This document shows positions 12,343 through 22,154 of a stretch of 64,000 nt of DNA, piece by piece. The notes beneath the pieces are model-generated. The model had not been told where the DNA came from. It saw nothing but the letters and a program-made list of their open reading frames with translations, and did not search any database. This DNA is from Knoellia locipacati (GTDB lineage: Bacteria; Actinomycetota; Actinomycetes; Actinomycetales; Dermatophilaceae), in the NCBI RefSeq assembly GCF_007992835.1, contig NZ_BKBA01000008.1, forward strand, positions 310,001-374,000, in the 5' to 3' direction. Both the position numbers and the translations under genes were made by a program. The number at the start of each line of letters is the position of its first letter. Position 1 is the first letter of the stretch.

Positions 12343-13142
12343 CCAGTGGTGGAGAAGCGATCCTCTTCTGGGTCCTCGCCCCCATGGCCGTCGCCGGCTC
12401 GCTCGGCCTCGTCTTCGCCCGCAAGGCCGTCCACGCCGCCCTCGGCATGGCGCTGACGATGATCGTCCTCGGCGTCTTCTACCTCGCCCAGGGCGCGGAC
12501 TTCCTCGGTGTCATCCAGATCTTCGTCTACACCGGCGCCGTGATGATGCTCTTCCTCTTCGTCGTCATGCTCGTCGGCGTCGACTCCTCGGACAGCATCG
12601 TCGAGACCCTCAAGGGACAGCGCGCCGCGACCGTCGTGCTCTCGCTCGGTCTCGGGGTCCTGCTCGCCGGGGCCCTCGGCCGCGTCACCATCGGCGACGC
12701 GCCGGCCGACAAGGTCCACGCGCTCAACGCCCAGAACGGCAACGTCTCCGGCGTCGCCGAGCTGATCTTCGGCCGCTACGTCTGGGTCTTCGAGGCCACC
12801 TCCGCCCTGCTCATCACCGCCGCGCTCGCCGCGATGGTGCTCGCCCACCGCGAGCGCCTCGGGTCGCGTCCGAGCCAGCGCGCCTGGTCCGAGCGCCGGA
12901 TCCGCTCCGGCGAGAACCTCGCCGGCCTGCCGGTGCCCGGTGTCTACGCCCGTCACAACGCGGTCGACACCCCGGCCCTGCTGCCCGACGGCTCGCCGAG
13001 CGAGCTCTCGGTCTCGCGCGTCCTCACCGCCCGCGACCAGGTCGGCAACGCCACCCCGTGGGTCGAGGCCGAGCGTGAGATCGAGCGCGACGTCTCGCAG
13101 GACCGTGACCGCGACGACGCCGCCAAGGAGGACCGGGCATGA
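12339..13142 (+). CDS. nuoJ: NADH-quinone oxidoreductase subunit J
   Basis: NuoJ, 267 aa, membrane subunit with five predicted helices in the first 170 residues and the motif [21 protein letters not shown]. The remaining 95 residues form a charged cytoplasmic tail, longer than in E. coli (184 aa). The ATG overlaps the nuoI stop; the stop overlaps the nuoK start. Confidence 0.95.
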   Translation: MTSGGEAILFWVLAPMAVAGSLGLVFARKAVHAALGMALTMIVLGVFYLAQGADFLGVIQIFVYTGAVMMLFLFVVMLVGVDSSDSIVETLKGQRAATVVLSLGLGVLLAGALGRVTIGDAPADKVHALNAQNGNVSGVAELIFGRYVWVFEATSALLITAALAAMVLAHRERLGSRPSQRAWSERRIRSGENLAGLPVPGVYARHNAVDTPALLPDGSPSELSVSRVLTARDQVGNATPWVEAEREIERDVSQDRDRDDAAKEDRA

Positions 13143-13438
13143 GCCTGATCAACTACATCTACCTCGCGACGCTGCTCTTCGTCATCGGCGGCGCCACCGT
13201 CCTGACCCGTCGCAACGCGATCGTCGTGTTCATGGGCGTCGAGCTCATGCTCAACGCCGCCAACCTCGCGTTCGTCACCTTCGCCCGGCTGCACGGCAAC
13301 CTCGACGGGCAGGTCATCGCCCTGTTCGTCATGGTCGTCGCCGCGGCCGAGGTCGTCGTCGGTCTCGCCATCATCATGGCGATCTTCCGCGCCCGCCGGT
13401 CGGCCTCGGTCGACGATGCCAACCTCCTGAAGCTCTAA
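13139..13438 (+). CDS. nuoK: NADH-quinone oxidoreductase subunit K
   Basis: NuoK, 99 aa, a three-helix antiporter-like subunit (MrpC type). It contains the conserved glutamates in [13 protein letters not shown] and [12 protein letters not shown], which are needed for proton translocation. Its length is standard, unlike its paralogue in the second locus, which is extended at the C terminus. Confidence 0.97.
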   Translation: MSLINYIYLATLLFVIGGATVLTRRNAIVVFMGVELMLNAANLAFVTFARLHGNLDGQVIALFVMVVAAAEVVVGLAIIMAIFRARRSASVDDANLLKL

Positions 13439-13450
13439 GGGGCTGCACTC

Positions 13451-15403
13451 GTGAACTCATTGGCACTGCTCGCCGCGGAAGGTGAGGTGGCCTCGGCCAC
13501 CGGCATCACGGCATACGCATGGCTTCTCGTCCTCCTCCCGCTCGCGGGAGCCGGGCTCCTCCTCCTCGGAGGCAAGGCCACGAACGCCTGGGGCCACCTG
13601 CTCGCGACGGCCCTGTCCTGGGCCAGCTTCGTCGTCGGTCTCCTCGTGCTGCTCGCGATGGTCGGTCGCGGCCACGAGGAGCGCGCCGCCCACGTGGGGG
13701 GGTGGAACTTCATCCCCGCGGGGCAGTTCCAGCTCGAGACCGGGCTGCTCGTCGACCAGCTCTCGATCGCGTTCGTCCTGCTCATCACGTTCGTCGGGTC
13801 GCTCATCCACGTGTACTCGATCGGCTACATGGCGCACGACCCGAACCGGCGCAAGTTCTTCGCGTACCTCAACCTCTTCGTCGCATCCATGTTGTTGTTG
13901 GTGCTGGCCGACTCCTACCTCCTGCTGTTCGTCGGCTGGGAGGGCGTGGGTCTGGCGTCGTACCTGCTCATCGGCTTCTGGAACCACAACCCGGCGTACG
14001 CGACCGCGGCCAACAAGGCGTTCTTCGTCAACCGTGTCGGTGACGTCGGCATGTCGATCGCGATCATGCTCATGTTCGCGACGTTCGGCTCGGTCGACTT
14101 CGCCACCGTCCACGCGGGCGCGGCGGAGGCCGGCTCGACGACGATGACGGTCCTCGGGCTGCTGCTGCTCGTCGGCGCCTGCGCCAAGTCCGCGCAGTTC
14201 CCGCTGCAGTCGTGGCTGGGCGACGCCATGGCCGGTCCCACCCCGGTCTCGGCGCTCATCCACGCGGCGACCATGGTCACCGCCGGCGTCTACCTCGTCG
14301 TCCGGTCGCACTCGATCTTCGACGCCGCGCCCAACGCGCAGCTCGCCGTCGCCATCGTCGGTGCGATCACCCTGCTCTACGGCGCGATCGTCGGTTGCGC
14401 CAAGGACGACATCAAGAAAGCCCTCGCCGCCTCGACGATGAGCCAGATCGGCTACATGATGCTCGCCGCGGGTCTCGGCCCGGTCGGCTACGCCTTCGCG
14501 ATCTTCCACCTCATCACCCACGGCTTCTTCAAGGCCGGGATGTTCCTCGGCGCCGGCTCGGTCATGCACGGCATGAAGGACCGCGTCGACATGCGCGGCT
14601 TCGGTGGCCTGTCCGGGTTCATGAAGATCACCTGGGTGACCTTCGGCCTGGGCTGGCTCGCCATCCTCGGTGTCCCGCCGTTCTCGGGCTTCTGGTCCAA
14701 GGACAAGATCATCGAGGCCGCGTTCATCGGCGAGGGCTGGCGACCGTGGGTCTTCGGTGGCATCGCGATGATCGGCGCCGGGATCACCGCCTTCTACATG
14801 TCCCGCCTGTTCTTCATGACCTTCCACGGCAAGAAGCGCTGGGTCGACGAGCACGAGGACGCCGAGCGCGGGGTGCACCCGCACGAGTCGCCGCTCACCA
14901 TGACCGTCCCGATGATGGTGCTCGCCGTCGGCTCCGGCCTGCTCGGTCTCGTCCTGTCGTGGGGTGGCATGTTCACCCACTGGCTCGAGCCGGTCGTCGG
15001 CGCCCACGGTGAGGAGCACCCGGTCCTCGCGGTGCCCGTCATCATGGCGCTCACGCTGCTGCTCGTCGCCGGCGGCGCGGCCTACGCGTGGATGCTCTAC
15101 TGGCGCGACGAGGTCGCGGTCGTTGCACCGCGTGGCTCGCTCGTCACGCAGGCCGCTCGCGCCGACCTCTACCAGGACGCGATCAACGAGGGCCTGTTCA
15201 TGCGGCCCGGCACGCACCTCACCCGCGCGCTCGTCTTCACCGACGGCAAGGGTGTCGACGGTGTCGCCGGCTCGCTGGCCGCCATGATCGGTGGCGCGTC
15301 CTCGCGACTGCGCCGCGTCCAGACCGGCTACGCCCGGTCCTATGCCCTGACGATGCTCACCGGCGTCGTCGCCGTCCTCGGAGCCCTGTGGGTGATGAAC
15401 TGA
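13451..15403 (+). CDS. nuoL: NADH-quinone oxidoreductase subunit L
   Basis: NuoL, 650 aa, the distal antiporter-like proton-pumping subunit. Motifs include [48 protein letters not shown] and the lysine-bearing helix [18 protein letters not shown]. The GTG start at 13451 is preceded by TAAGGGG, whose first bases are the nuoK stop. About 15 membrane helices are predicted. It is complete. Confidence 0.97.
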   Translation: MNSLALLAAEGEVASATGITAYAWLLVLLPLAGAGLLLLGGKATNAWGHLLATALSWASFVVGLLVLLAMVGRGHEERAAHVGGWNFIPAGQFQLETGLLVDQLSIAFVLLITFVGSLIHVYSIGYMAHDPNRRKFFAYLNLFVASMLLLVLADSYLLLFVGWEGVGLASYLLIGFWNHNPAYATAANKAFFVNRVGDVGMSIAIMLMFATFGSVDFATVHAGAAEAGSTTMTVLGLLLLVGACAKSAQFPLQSWLGDAMAGPTPVSALIHAATMVTAGVYLVVRSHSIFDAAPNAQLAVAIVGAITLLYGAIVGCAKDDIKKALAASTMSQIGYMMLAAGLGPVGYAFAIFHLITHGFFKAGMFLGAGSVMHGMKDRVDMRGFGGLSGFMKITWVTFGLGWLAILGVPPFSGFWSKDKIIEAAFIGEGWRPWVFGGIAMIGAGITAFYMSRLFFMTFHGKKRWVDEHEDAERGVHPHESPLTMTVPMMVLAVGSGLLGLVLSWGGMFTHWLEPVVGAHGEEHPVLAVPVIMALTLLLVAGGAAYAWMLYWRDEVAVVAPRGSLVTQAARADLYQDAINEGLFMRPGTHLTRALVFTDGKGVDGVAGSLAAMIGGASSRLRRVQTGYARSYALTMLTGVVAVLGALWVMN

Positions 15404-16956
15404 TGTCCTTCCCCCTGCTCACCGTGATGATGGTCGTGCCGCTCGTCGGCGCGGCGGTCGTCTGGCTGCTGCCTGCGGGCTCCTCGCGGCTCGCGCGCCC
15501 GATCGCGCTGGCCACCTCACTCGTCACGCTCGTCCTGGCGCTGCTGGCCTGGGCGCGGTTCGACACCGGCAGCTCCGCCGGGCGCTACCAGCTCACCGAG
15601 ACGCACTCGTGGATCCCGCAGTTCGGTGTCTCCTACGCCCTCGGCGTCGACGGCATCGCGCTCTCGCTCATCGTCATGGCCGCGATCCTCACGCCGGTCT
15701 GTCTCCTCGCCGCGTGGAACGACCTCGAGGGCGACAGGGACGACGACGGCAGCGGTCGAAGGGAGAAGACCTACTTCGCGCTCATGCTCGTGCTCCTCAC
15801 CTTCATGGTGGGTGTCTTCGCGGCGCGCGACGTCTTCCTCTTCTACGTCTTCTTCGAGGCCATGCTCATCCCGGTCTACTTCCTGATCGGGCTCTTCGGT
15901 GGCCCGCGTCGGCAGTACGCCGCGGTGAAGTTCATCCTCTTCTCGCTCGTCGGCGGGCTCATCATGCTCGTCGCCGTCATCGCGCTGTACTTCCACGGCC
16001 CCGGTGGCGAGCAGGGCTTCCTCTACGAGGCGCTCGAGGGCAACGTCACCGGCTCCACCGCGACCCAGCGCTGGCTCTTCCTCGGCTTCTTCATCGCCTT
16101 CGCCATCAAGGCGCCGATGTGGCCGGTCCACACCTGGCTGCCCGACGCCGCCTCCGAGGCGCGCCCGGCCACGGCCGTGCTCCTTGTCGGCGTGCTCGAC
16201 AAGGTCGGCACCTTCGGGATGCTGCGCTTCTGCCTCGGGTTCTTCCCGGAGGCCTCGAAGTGGGCGACGCCCGTCGTCATCACCCTCGCGGTGATCTCGG
16301 TGATCTACGGCGCGCTGCTCGCCATCGGGTCGCGAGACATCATGCGGCTCATCGCGTTCACCTCGATCAGCCACTTCGGCTTCATCGTCATGGGCATCTT
16401 CGCGATGACCTCGACGGCCGGTGCCGGCTCGGCCCTCTACATGGTCAACCACGGGTTCTCGACCGCCGGGCTGTTCCTCATCGCCGGGTTCCTCGTCGCG
16501 CGCCACGGCTCGCAGCGGATCGCCGACTACGGCGGCTGGCAGCGGGTCACCCCGGTGCTCGCGGGCACGTTCCTCGTCGCCGGTCTGTCCTCGCTCGCCC
16601 TGCCGGGCCTGTCGTCCTACGTGTCCGAGTTCCTCGTGCTCGCCGGGACGTTCCAGCGCTACGAGTGGGCCGCGGCGATCGGGACGATCGGCATCGTGCT
16701 GGCCGCCCTCTACATCCTGCTGACCTACCAGCGCGTCTTCACCGGCCCGCGTCCGACGTTCGCCGAGGCGGCCGAGCCGCGTGACCTCGGCCTGCGCGAG
16801 AAGCTCGTGGTGGCACCGATCATCGCCTCCTTCCTGCTGCTCGGCTTCTTCCCGAAGCCGGTCCTCGACCTCGTCAACCCTGCCGTGAGCAAGACGCTCG
16901 AACTCGTCGGTGTCACTGATCCTGCGCCGACCAACGCCTCCGGGAGTGCCCAGTGA
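15403..16956 (+). CDS. nuoM: NADH-quinone oxidoreductase subunit M
   Basis: NuoM, 517 aa, second antiporter-like pump. The conserved acidic helix FYVFFEAMLIPVYFLIG and the segment KAPMWPVHTWLPDAASEARPATAVLL are present, as is the broken-helix region around RLIAFTSISHFGFI. The start ATG overlaps the nuoL stop by one base (TGATG) and the stop overlaps the nuoN GTG. Confidence 0.97.
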   Translation: MSFPLLTVMMVVPLVGAAVVWLLPAGSSRLARPIALATSLVTLVLALLAWARFDTGSSAGRYQLTETHSWIPQFGVSYALGVDGIALSLIVMAAILTPVCLLAAWNDLEGDRDDDGSGRREKTYFALMLVLLTFMVGVFAARDVFLFYVFFEAMLIPVYFLIGLFGGPRRQYAAVKFILFSLVGGLIMLVAVIALYFHGPGGEQGFLYEALEGNVTGSTATQRWLFLGFFIAFAIKAPMWPVHTWLPDAASEARPATAVLLVGVLDKVGTFGMLRFCLGFFPEASKWATPVVITLAVISVIYGALLAIGSRDIMRLIAFTSISHFGFIVMGIFAMTSTAGAGSALYMVNHGFSTAGLFLIAGFLVARHGSQRIADYGGWQRVTPVLAGTFLVAGLSSLALPGLSSYVSEFLVLAGTFQRYEWAAAIGTIGIVLAALYILLTYQRVFTGPRPTFAEAAEPRDLGLREKLVVAPIIASFLLLGFFPKPVLDLVNPAVSKTLELVGVTDPAPTNASGSAQ

Positions 16957-18527
16957 CCGCCGCCCTGACCGCCCTGCCGACGGCCTTCGAGGCTGTCAAG
17001 GTCGACTACGCCGCCGTCGGGCCGATGCTCGTCGTCGTCGCCGCCGCGCTCATCGGGGTGCTCGTCGAGGCGTTCGCGCCGCGGCTGCTGCGCCACACCA
17101 TCCAAGTCGTGCTCACCCTCACCGCGCTCGTCGTGGCGTTCGTCGTCCTCGTGCTCGTCTCGGTCGACCACCACGGCGTGACCGTCGGCGGCTCGATCGT
17201 CATCGACGGGCCGGCCCTGTTCATGCAGGGCTCGCTCCTCATCTTCGCGGTCCTCGGCATCCTCACGATGTCCGAGCGCTTCGGTGGCCGCTCGGCCGAC
17301 GCCTTCACCCCGATGGGTGCGGCCACGCCCGGCTCGCCGGCTGAGGCTGCGGCCGACCGTGCGGGCTATGCGACGTCGGAGGCCTTCCCGCTGACGATGT
17401 TCGCGGTGTTCGGCATGCTCATGTTCGTCTCGGCCAACGACCTCATCACGATGTTCGTCGCGCTCGAGGTCCTGTCGCTGCCGCTCTACGTCCTCACCGG
17501 GCTCGCCCGGCGTCGTCGCCTGCTCTCGCAGGAGGCGTCGCTCAAGTACTTCCTGCTCGGCGCGTTCTCGTCGGCCTTCTTCCTCTTCGGCGCGGCCCTG
17601 CTCTACGGGTATGCCGGGTCGTCCGACCTGTCGAAGATCGCCTCGGCGATCACGACGGCCAACGGCGACCTCGAGGGGCTGCTGCTCCCCGGTGTCGTCC
17701 TCACCCTCGTCGGCCTGCTCTTCAAGATCGGCGCCGTGCCGTTCCACTCGTGGACCCCGGACGCCTACCAGGGCGCCCCGAGCCCGGTCACCGGCTTCAT
17801 GGCCGCGGCGACCAAGCTCGCGGCCTTCGGTGCGATCCTGCGCCTGGCCTACGTCGGTCTGGAGGCCTCGCGTCTCGAGTGGCGCCTCGGCGTCGCGGCG
17901 ATCGCCGTCCTCACGATGGTCGTCGGCGCCGTCCTGTCGGTGACCCAGACCGACATCAAGCGGCTCCTGGCCTACTCGTCCGTCGCGCACGCCGGGTTCA
18001 TCCTCGTCGGCGTCCTGGCGTTCGACCGCACCGGTGTCTCCGGCGTGATGTTCTACCTCGTGGCCTACGGCCTCGCGACGATCGCGGCCTTCGCCATCGT
18101 GGCGCTGGTCCGCTCGGGCGGCTCCGAGGCGACGCACCTGTCCCAGTGGGCGGGCCTGGGGCGCAAGCACCCGGTCCTCGCCGGCATCTTCGCGCTGCTC
18201 CTGCTCGCCTTCGCGGGCATCCCGCTCACCTCCGGCTTCACCGCGAAGTTCGCGGCGTTCGCCCCGGCGATCGCGCACGGCGGGCTCGCGGGTGTCGTCA
18301 TGGTCGTCGTCGGTGTCCTCGCGTCGGCGGTCACGGCGTTCGTCTACTTCCGGCTCATCGTGCTCATGTACTTCACCGAGCCGACCGGTGACGACGTCGC
18401 CGCCCTCACGCCCTCGATCGCCTCGACGATCGCCATCACCGTCGGTGCCCTCGGCACCGTGATCCTCGGCATCGTCCCGGGCCCGATCCTCGACCTCGCC
18501 GGTCGGGTGTCGCAGTTCATCCAGTGA
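16953..18527 (+). CDS. nuoN: NADH-quinone oxidoreductase subunit N
   Basis: NuoN, 524 aa, third antiporter-like pump and last gene of the complete nuo set. Motifs: FVALEVLSLPLYVLTGL, KIGAVPFHSWTPDAYQGAPSPVTGFMA and DIKRLLAYSSVAHAGF. It starts at GTG in a GTGA overlap with nuoM, and its stop overlaps the next gene, so the polyprenyl synthase is probably co-transcribed. Confidence 0.97.
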   Translation: MTAALTALPTAFEAVKVDYAAVGPMLVVVAAALIGVLVEAFAPRLLRHTIQVVLTLTALVVAFVVLVLVSVDHHGVTVGGSIVIDGPALFMQGSLLIFAVLGILTMSERFGGRSADAFTPMGAATPGSPAEAAADRAGYATSEAFPLTMFAVFGMLMFVSANDLITMFVALEVLSLPLYVLTGLARRRRLLSQEASLKYFLLGAFSSAFFLFGAALLYGYAGSSDLSKIASAITTANGDLEGLLLPGVVLTLVGLLFKIGAVPFHSWTPDAYQGAPSPVTGFMAAATKLAAFGAILRLAYVGLEASRLEWRLGVAAIAVLTMVVGAVLSVTQTDIKRLLAYSSVAHAGFILVGVLAFDRTGVSGVMFYLVAYGLATIAAFAIVALVRSGGSEATHLSQWAGLGRKHPVLAGIFALLLLAFAGIPLTSGFTAKFAAFAPAIAHGGLAGVVMVVVGVLASAVTAFVYFRLIVLMYFTEPTGDDVAALTPSIASTIAITVGALGTVILGIVPGPILDLAGRVSQFIQ

Positions 18528-19510
18528 CGCTGGCACTGCCCGAGGTCTCGGCCGGGCTGCAGGAACGCCTCGTCGACGGGCTGGCCCGGGTCGAGGCCCT
18601 CATCGAGCAGCGCATCGACCACGACGACCCGTTCATCGCCGAGGCCAACGTCCACCTGCTCCGCGCCGGTGGCAAGCGGTTCCGCCCGATGCTCACCATC
18701 CTCGCCGCCGAGCTCGGCGACGGGGTCAACGACGACGTCGTCACGGCGGCGGCCGCGGTCGAGCTGACCCACCTCGCCTCGCTCTACCACGACGACGTCA
18801 TGGACGAGGCGGACCTGCGACGCGGGACGCCCACGGCCAACACGGCATACGGGAACTCCACGGCCATCCTCGTCGGCGACCTGCTCTTCGGGCACGCGTC
18901 GGCGCTCGTGGCCGAGCTCGGGGCCGAGGCCGTCCGCATCCAGGCCGAGACCTTCATCCGGCTGTGCACCGGCCAGATCCGCGACGACCGCCAGCCGCCC
19001 GAGGGCGAGGACTCCGGCGCCCACTACATGCGGGTGCTCGAGGACAAGACCGGCGTGCTCATCGCGACGGCGGCGCGCTACGGCGCGATGTTCTCGGGGT
19101 GCCCCGACGACGTCGTCGAGACGATGCGCGTCTACGGCGAGCGGCTCGGCATGGCGTTCCAGCTCGCCGACGACCTCATCGACATCGAGTCCAGCGAGGA
19201 GGAGCTCGGCAAGACGCCGGGCACCGACCTGCGCGAGGGCAAGCGCACGCTCGCCGTGCTCCACGCCCTGGCCTCCACCGCACCCGAGGACGCCCGCCTC
19301 CAGCAGCTGCTTCGCTCGGACCTGTCCGACGACGCCGAGCTCGCCGAGGCGCTGACGCTGCTGCGGGCCCACCCGGCACTCGCCCGCGCGCGCGACGAGA
19401 CGCGGGTCGTGGGGGAGCAGGCACAGGCGGCCCTGGTCGACCTGCCCGAGGGCGAGGCCAAGACGGCCCTGCTCGCGCTGGCGACGTCGGTCACCTCCCG
19501 CGCCTCCTGA
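18524..19510 (+). CDS. Polyprenyl diphosphate synthase
   Basis: Trans-prenyltransferase of the IspB/GrcC type, 328 aa, building the long isoprenoid side chain, here most likely for menaquinone. The two Asp-rich metal-binding motifs are DDVMD (residues 90-94) and DDLID (216-220); GKRFRPML and the downstream arginines (LRRG) are also present. The GTG start overlaps the nuoN stop. Together with menG and the flavoprotein at the front of the operon it makes a quinone-supply set around nuo. Chain length cannot be read with confidence. Confidence 0.9.
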   Translation: MTLALPEVSAGLQERLVDGLARVEALIEQRIDHDDPFIAEANVHLLRAGGKRFRPMLTILAAELGDGVNDDVVTAAAAVELTHLASLYHDDVMDEADLRRGTPTANTAYGNSTAILVGDLLFGHASALVAELGAEAVRIQAETFIRLCTGQIRDDRQPPEGEDSGAHYMRVLEDKTGVLIATAARYGAMFSGCPDDVVETMRVYGERLGMAFQLADDLIDIESSEEELGKTPGTDLREGKRTLAVLHALASTAPEDARLQQLLRSDLSDDAELAEALTLLRAHPALARARDETRVVGEQAQAALVDLPEGEAKTALLALATSVTSRAS

Positions 19511-19523
19511 CCCAAGTCCCCCT

Positions 19524-19605
19524 CCTTTCCCGCCCGAAGTGGGTTTCGTGCACTGGGCTCCGCCGCGGCGACGTGGCCCACTGCACCCTTCTCATGCCCA
19601 GTGTT
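19524..19605. repeat. Left inverted repeat of DUF559 cassette
   Basis: Bases 19524-19557 match the reverse complement of 20680-20713 at 32 of 34 positions. Similarity continues more weakly inward to 19605, where CTTCTCATGCCCAGTG matches the reverse complement of 20632-20648 at about 14 of 16 positions. The arm can also fold on itself (TGCACTGGGC at 19549-19558 with GCCCACTGCA at 19576-19585). It lies 14 bases after the polyprenyl synthase stop, so it may also serve as its terminator. Confidence 0.7.
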
Positions 19606-19697
19606 CGTCGTCCACAGCCGGTATGCCGTCCGCTCACCGTCCACAGTCCGCTCACCGTCGCTGGCGGGACCACATCTGAGCAGCCCACGCTGGCTGG

Positions 19698-20618
19698 ATG
19701 ACTGGACTTCCACCCGAACTCTGCGCCCTCGCCGCCAGCCAGCACGGGATGTTCACGACCGGGCAGGCGGCCCGGCTGGGCCTGGGTCGGCGCTCCCTCA
19801 TCGCGGCGGTGACCGCGGGCGAGCTCGTGCACCCGGGGCGAGGCCTGTATGCCGTCGCGCACCTCGTCGACCACGTCACGCCAGAGGCCTGGCACCGTCA
19901 CCTTGCCGCGGGTGCCATGCTCGTCTACCCGGACGCAGCCCTCTGCGGTGTCACGTCGGTGCTGGCCCACGGCATCGGCGTGTGGGGTTGCGACCTCGCC
20001 AAGCCCTCTCTCCGGCGGCCGATCCACCGGTCCACCGGGGTGACGTGCTTCCGGGTGCGTCGGTCCCGCGGTGCAGTCGTGGCCACCGAGTGGGGGCCGG
20101 CGTCCACCGTGGCGGACAGCCTCGTCCAGATGGCCGTCGACCACGGCATCGAACAGGGTGTGGTGAGCACCGACGCAGCCCTGCGTCAGGGACGTGTCAC
20201 CAAGGCCGACATCGATGAGTCGATCGACCGGTCGACGCGGGCTCCGGGGATCCACCGGGCCCGGTCGATGGCGGCCTTCGTCTGCGTGGAGCGTGAGTCG
20301 GCGGGGGAGAGCCGGTGCGGCTTCGCCCTCGAGCTGGCCGGCATACACGTCGTTCCCCAGGTCGAGATCCGGGACGCCTTCGGCAACCTCGTCGGTCGCG
20401 TCGACTTCCTCGTCGAAGGGACGACGGTCGTCGTGGAGTTCGACGGCAAGCTCAAGTTCGCGTCGGGCGACCCCGAGGTGCTGTGGGCGGAGAAGAAGCG
20501 CGAGGACCGGCTCCGGGCCCTCGGGTACACCGTTGTCCGCATCACGTGGGCCGACCTCGAACGCGGCACCGCCGTGGCCAAGGTGCGAGCTGCCCTGGCG
20601 ATGGCTGCCGCAGCCTGA
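19698..20618 (+). CDS. DUF559 domain protein with AbiEi-like N terminus
   Basis: A 306-residue protein. Residues 1-55 resemble the winged-helix start of AbiEi-type antitoxins (ASQHGMFTTGQAARLGLGRRSL...GLYAV). Residues 225-300 match the DUF559/Vsr-like nuclease fold: VDFLVEGTTVVVEFDG, then AEKKREDRLRALGYTVVRITWADL. Such proteins are common and often multi-copy in actinobacteria, with no settled function; DNA binding or cleavage is an inference. No toxin partner is adjacent. Start ATG at 19698 fits the domain, but no clear ribosome-binding site is seen. The gene is enclosed by the inverted repeat described at 19524 and 20632. Confidence 0.75.
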   Translation: MTGLPPELCALAASQHGMFTTGQAARLGLGRRSLIAAVTAGELVHPGRGLYAVAHLVDHVTPEAWHRHLAAGAMLVYPDAALCGVTSVLAHGIGVWGCDLAKPSLRRPIHRSTGVTCFRVRRSRGAVVATEWGPASTVADSLVQMAVDHGIEQGVVSTDAALRQGRVTKADIDESIDRSTRAPGIHRARSMAAFVCVERESAGESRCGFALELAGIHVVPQVEIRDAFGNLVGRVDFLVEGTTVVVEFDGKLKFASGDPEVLWAEKKREDRLRALGYTVVRITWADLERGTAVAKVRAALAMAAAA

Positions 20619-20631
20619 GGTGCCCCTCCCG

Positions 20632-20713
20632 GTGACTGGGCATGCGAAGCATGCACTGGGCGCCCCTGCCGCGCCCGGGCTCAGTGCACGGAACCCACTT
20701 CGGGCGGGAAAGG
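20632..20713. repeat. Right inverted repeat of DUF559 cassette
   Basis: Partner of the repeat at 19524. Bases 20680-20713 are the near-perfect arm; 20652-20661 (TGCACTGGGC) pairs with 20679-20688 (GCTCAGTGCA) as a local hairpin, the same design as the left arm. Total span from outer edge to outer edge is 1190 bases. It lies between convergent genes, so it may double as a terminator for the DUF559 gene and the MFS gene. Confidence 0.7.
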
Positions 20714-20736
20714 TGTTGCGGGGGAACCCGAGGCGG

Positions 20737-22083
20737 TCAGGTGGTGGGGGTGAGGAGGTCGCCGCGGCGGGGGATGGACAGCGCGATGACGACGCTGACG
20801 AAGCACAGCCCGGCCGCGAACAGCCACGCCGAGCTGTAGCTGCCCGACGACTGGCGCACCCACCCGGCGATCGAGGCACCGACCCCGGCGCCGACCATGT
20901 GCGACGCGAAGACCCACCCGAAGACGATGCCGGAGTCCGCGAGCCCGAAGTGCTGGCGGCACAGCGCCACCGTGGGCGGGACCGTCGCGACCCAGTCCAA
21001 CCCGTAGAACACGATGAAGACCCAGAGCGCCGGCTTCACGTCCGGCGCGAGCACGGCGTCGATGGCGAGCAGCGAGAGCCCGCGCCCGCCGTAGTAGACC
21101 GCGAGCAGCACCCGCGAGTCGACCCGGTCGGTGAGCCAGCCCGACGCCACCGTGCCGGCGATGTCGAAGATCCCCACGAGGGCGAGCAGCCCGGCAGCCG
21201 TCTGCGTCCCCATGCCGTGGTCGTGGGCGGCGGGGATGAAGTGCGTCTGGATGAGCCCGTTCGTCGACCAGCCGCAGACCCAGAAGGTGATGACGAGCGC
21301 CCAGAACGTCCACGAGCGGCTCACCCGGGCCAGGACGGCGACGGCGTTGCGCGCGGGGGCGATCGGCGGTCGGGCCGCGACGATCGCAGCCGCCTCGGCA
21401 GCCTCGCGCTCGGAGGCCTCGGTCGCGCCGAACGGCAGCAGCCCGCGGTCCGAGGGTCGGTCGGCCATGAGCAGCCCGATGAGGACCGACACGACGAGCG
21501 CGAGCACGGAGACCACGAGCGCCGCCGAGCGCCAGCCGTGCTGGGTCGCCGCCCACGCGATCGCGGGCAGGAAGACGAGCTGTCCGGTGGCGTTGGCCGC
21601 CGAGAAGATGCCGGTCACGAGCCCCCGGTGCGACACGAACCACCGGTTGGCGACGATCGCCCCGAAGACGAGCGCCATCGAGCCGGTGCCGATCCCGATG
21701 ACGAAGCCCCACAGCACCCAGAGCTGCCACGCCGAGGTCATGAGGGTCGTCGCCGCGCTGGCCAGCCCGACGGCGATGAGCGAGAACGTCGCCATCCGGC
21801 GCACCCCGAAGCGCTCCATGAGCGCGGCCGCGAACGGGGCGGTGAGCCCGTAGACGATGAGGTTGAGGCTGACCGCGCCCGAGGTCGTCGTGCGTGACCA
21901 CCCGAACTCGGCCTCCACCGGCTCGAGGAGGACACCGGTCGAGGAGCGGAACGCCGCGGCCGCGACGAGACCGGCCAGCGTCACGCCGGCCACGATCCAC
22001 GCGCGGTGGACGGGGCGCCGGGGTGGGTCGCCGGCGAACGGCTCGGAGGTGGCGCCCGCACCCAGGGCGACGTCGTCGGTCAT
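20737..22083 (-). CDS. MFS transporter
   Basis: Major facilitator superfamily permease, 448 aa, with about 12 predicted helices and a long central loop (near residues 205-245). The sequence between helices 2 and 3 (AALMERFGVRRMATFS) is the MFS motif A position. An N-terminal cytoplasmic stretch of about 30 residues precedes the first helix. It resembles monocarboxylate/oxalate-formate-type transporters in layout, but the substrate cannot be assigned. It diverges from the GlxA regulator at 22155, which may control it. Confidence 0.85.
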   Translation of the reverse strand: MTDDVALGAGATSEPFAGDPPRRPVHRAWIVAGVTLAGLVAAAAFRSSTGVLLEPVEAEFGWSRTTTSGAVSLNLIVYGLTAPFAAALMERFGVRRMATFSLIAVGLASAATTLMTSAWQLWVLWGFVIGIGTGSMALVFGAIVANRWFVSHRGLVTGIFSAANATGQLVFLPAIAWAATQHGWRSAALVVSVLALVVSVLIGLLMADRPSDRGLLPFGATEASEREAAEAAAIVAARPPIAPARNAVAVLARVSRSWTFWALVITFWVCGWSTNGLIQTHFIPAAHDHGMGTQTAAGLLALVGIFDIAGTVASGWLTDRVDSRVLLAVYYGGRGLSLLAIDAVLAPDVKPALWVFIVFYGLDWVATVPPTVALCRQHFGLADSGIVFGWVFASHMVGAGVGASIAGWVRQSSGSYSSAWLFAAGLCFVSVVIALSIPRRGDLLTPTT

Positions 22084-22119
22084 GGGGACGATCCTGACAT
22101 CCTGCTCAACCCTCGCCTA

Positions 22120-22135
22120 GTGGCAGGAACGCCAC
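22120..22135. promoter_or_regulatory. Candidate AraC/AdpA-type operator
   Basis: GTGGC-AGGAAC-GCCAC is a palindrome with a 6-base spacer in the intergenic region between the MFS gene and the GlxA-type regulator. TGGCAGGAAC agrees with the Streptomyces AdpA consensus TGGCSNGWWY at 9 of 10 positions, and AdpA is itself a DJ-1/AraC protein. Autoregulation or control of the MFS gene is an inference. Confidence 0.4.
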
Positions 22136-22154
22136 AATGTGCAAAGATCCAGCC

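Noticed and set aside
19698-20618. AbiEi/AbiEii toxin-antitoxin pair
   Set aside because: The N-terminal helix-turn-helix resembles AbiEi but no AbiEii nucleotidyltransferase gene lies beside it, and the C terminus is DUF559 instead.
20194-21897. A 567-codon plus-strand frame opposite the MFS gene
   Set aside because: It is rich in Arg/Asp/Glu/Gly repeats typical of a shadow frame in high-GC DNA, and it runs antisense to a clear 12-helix transporter.
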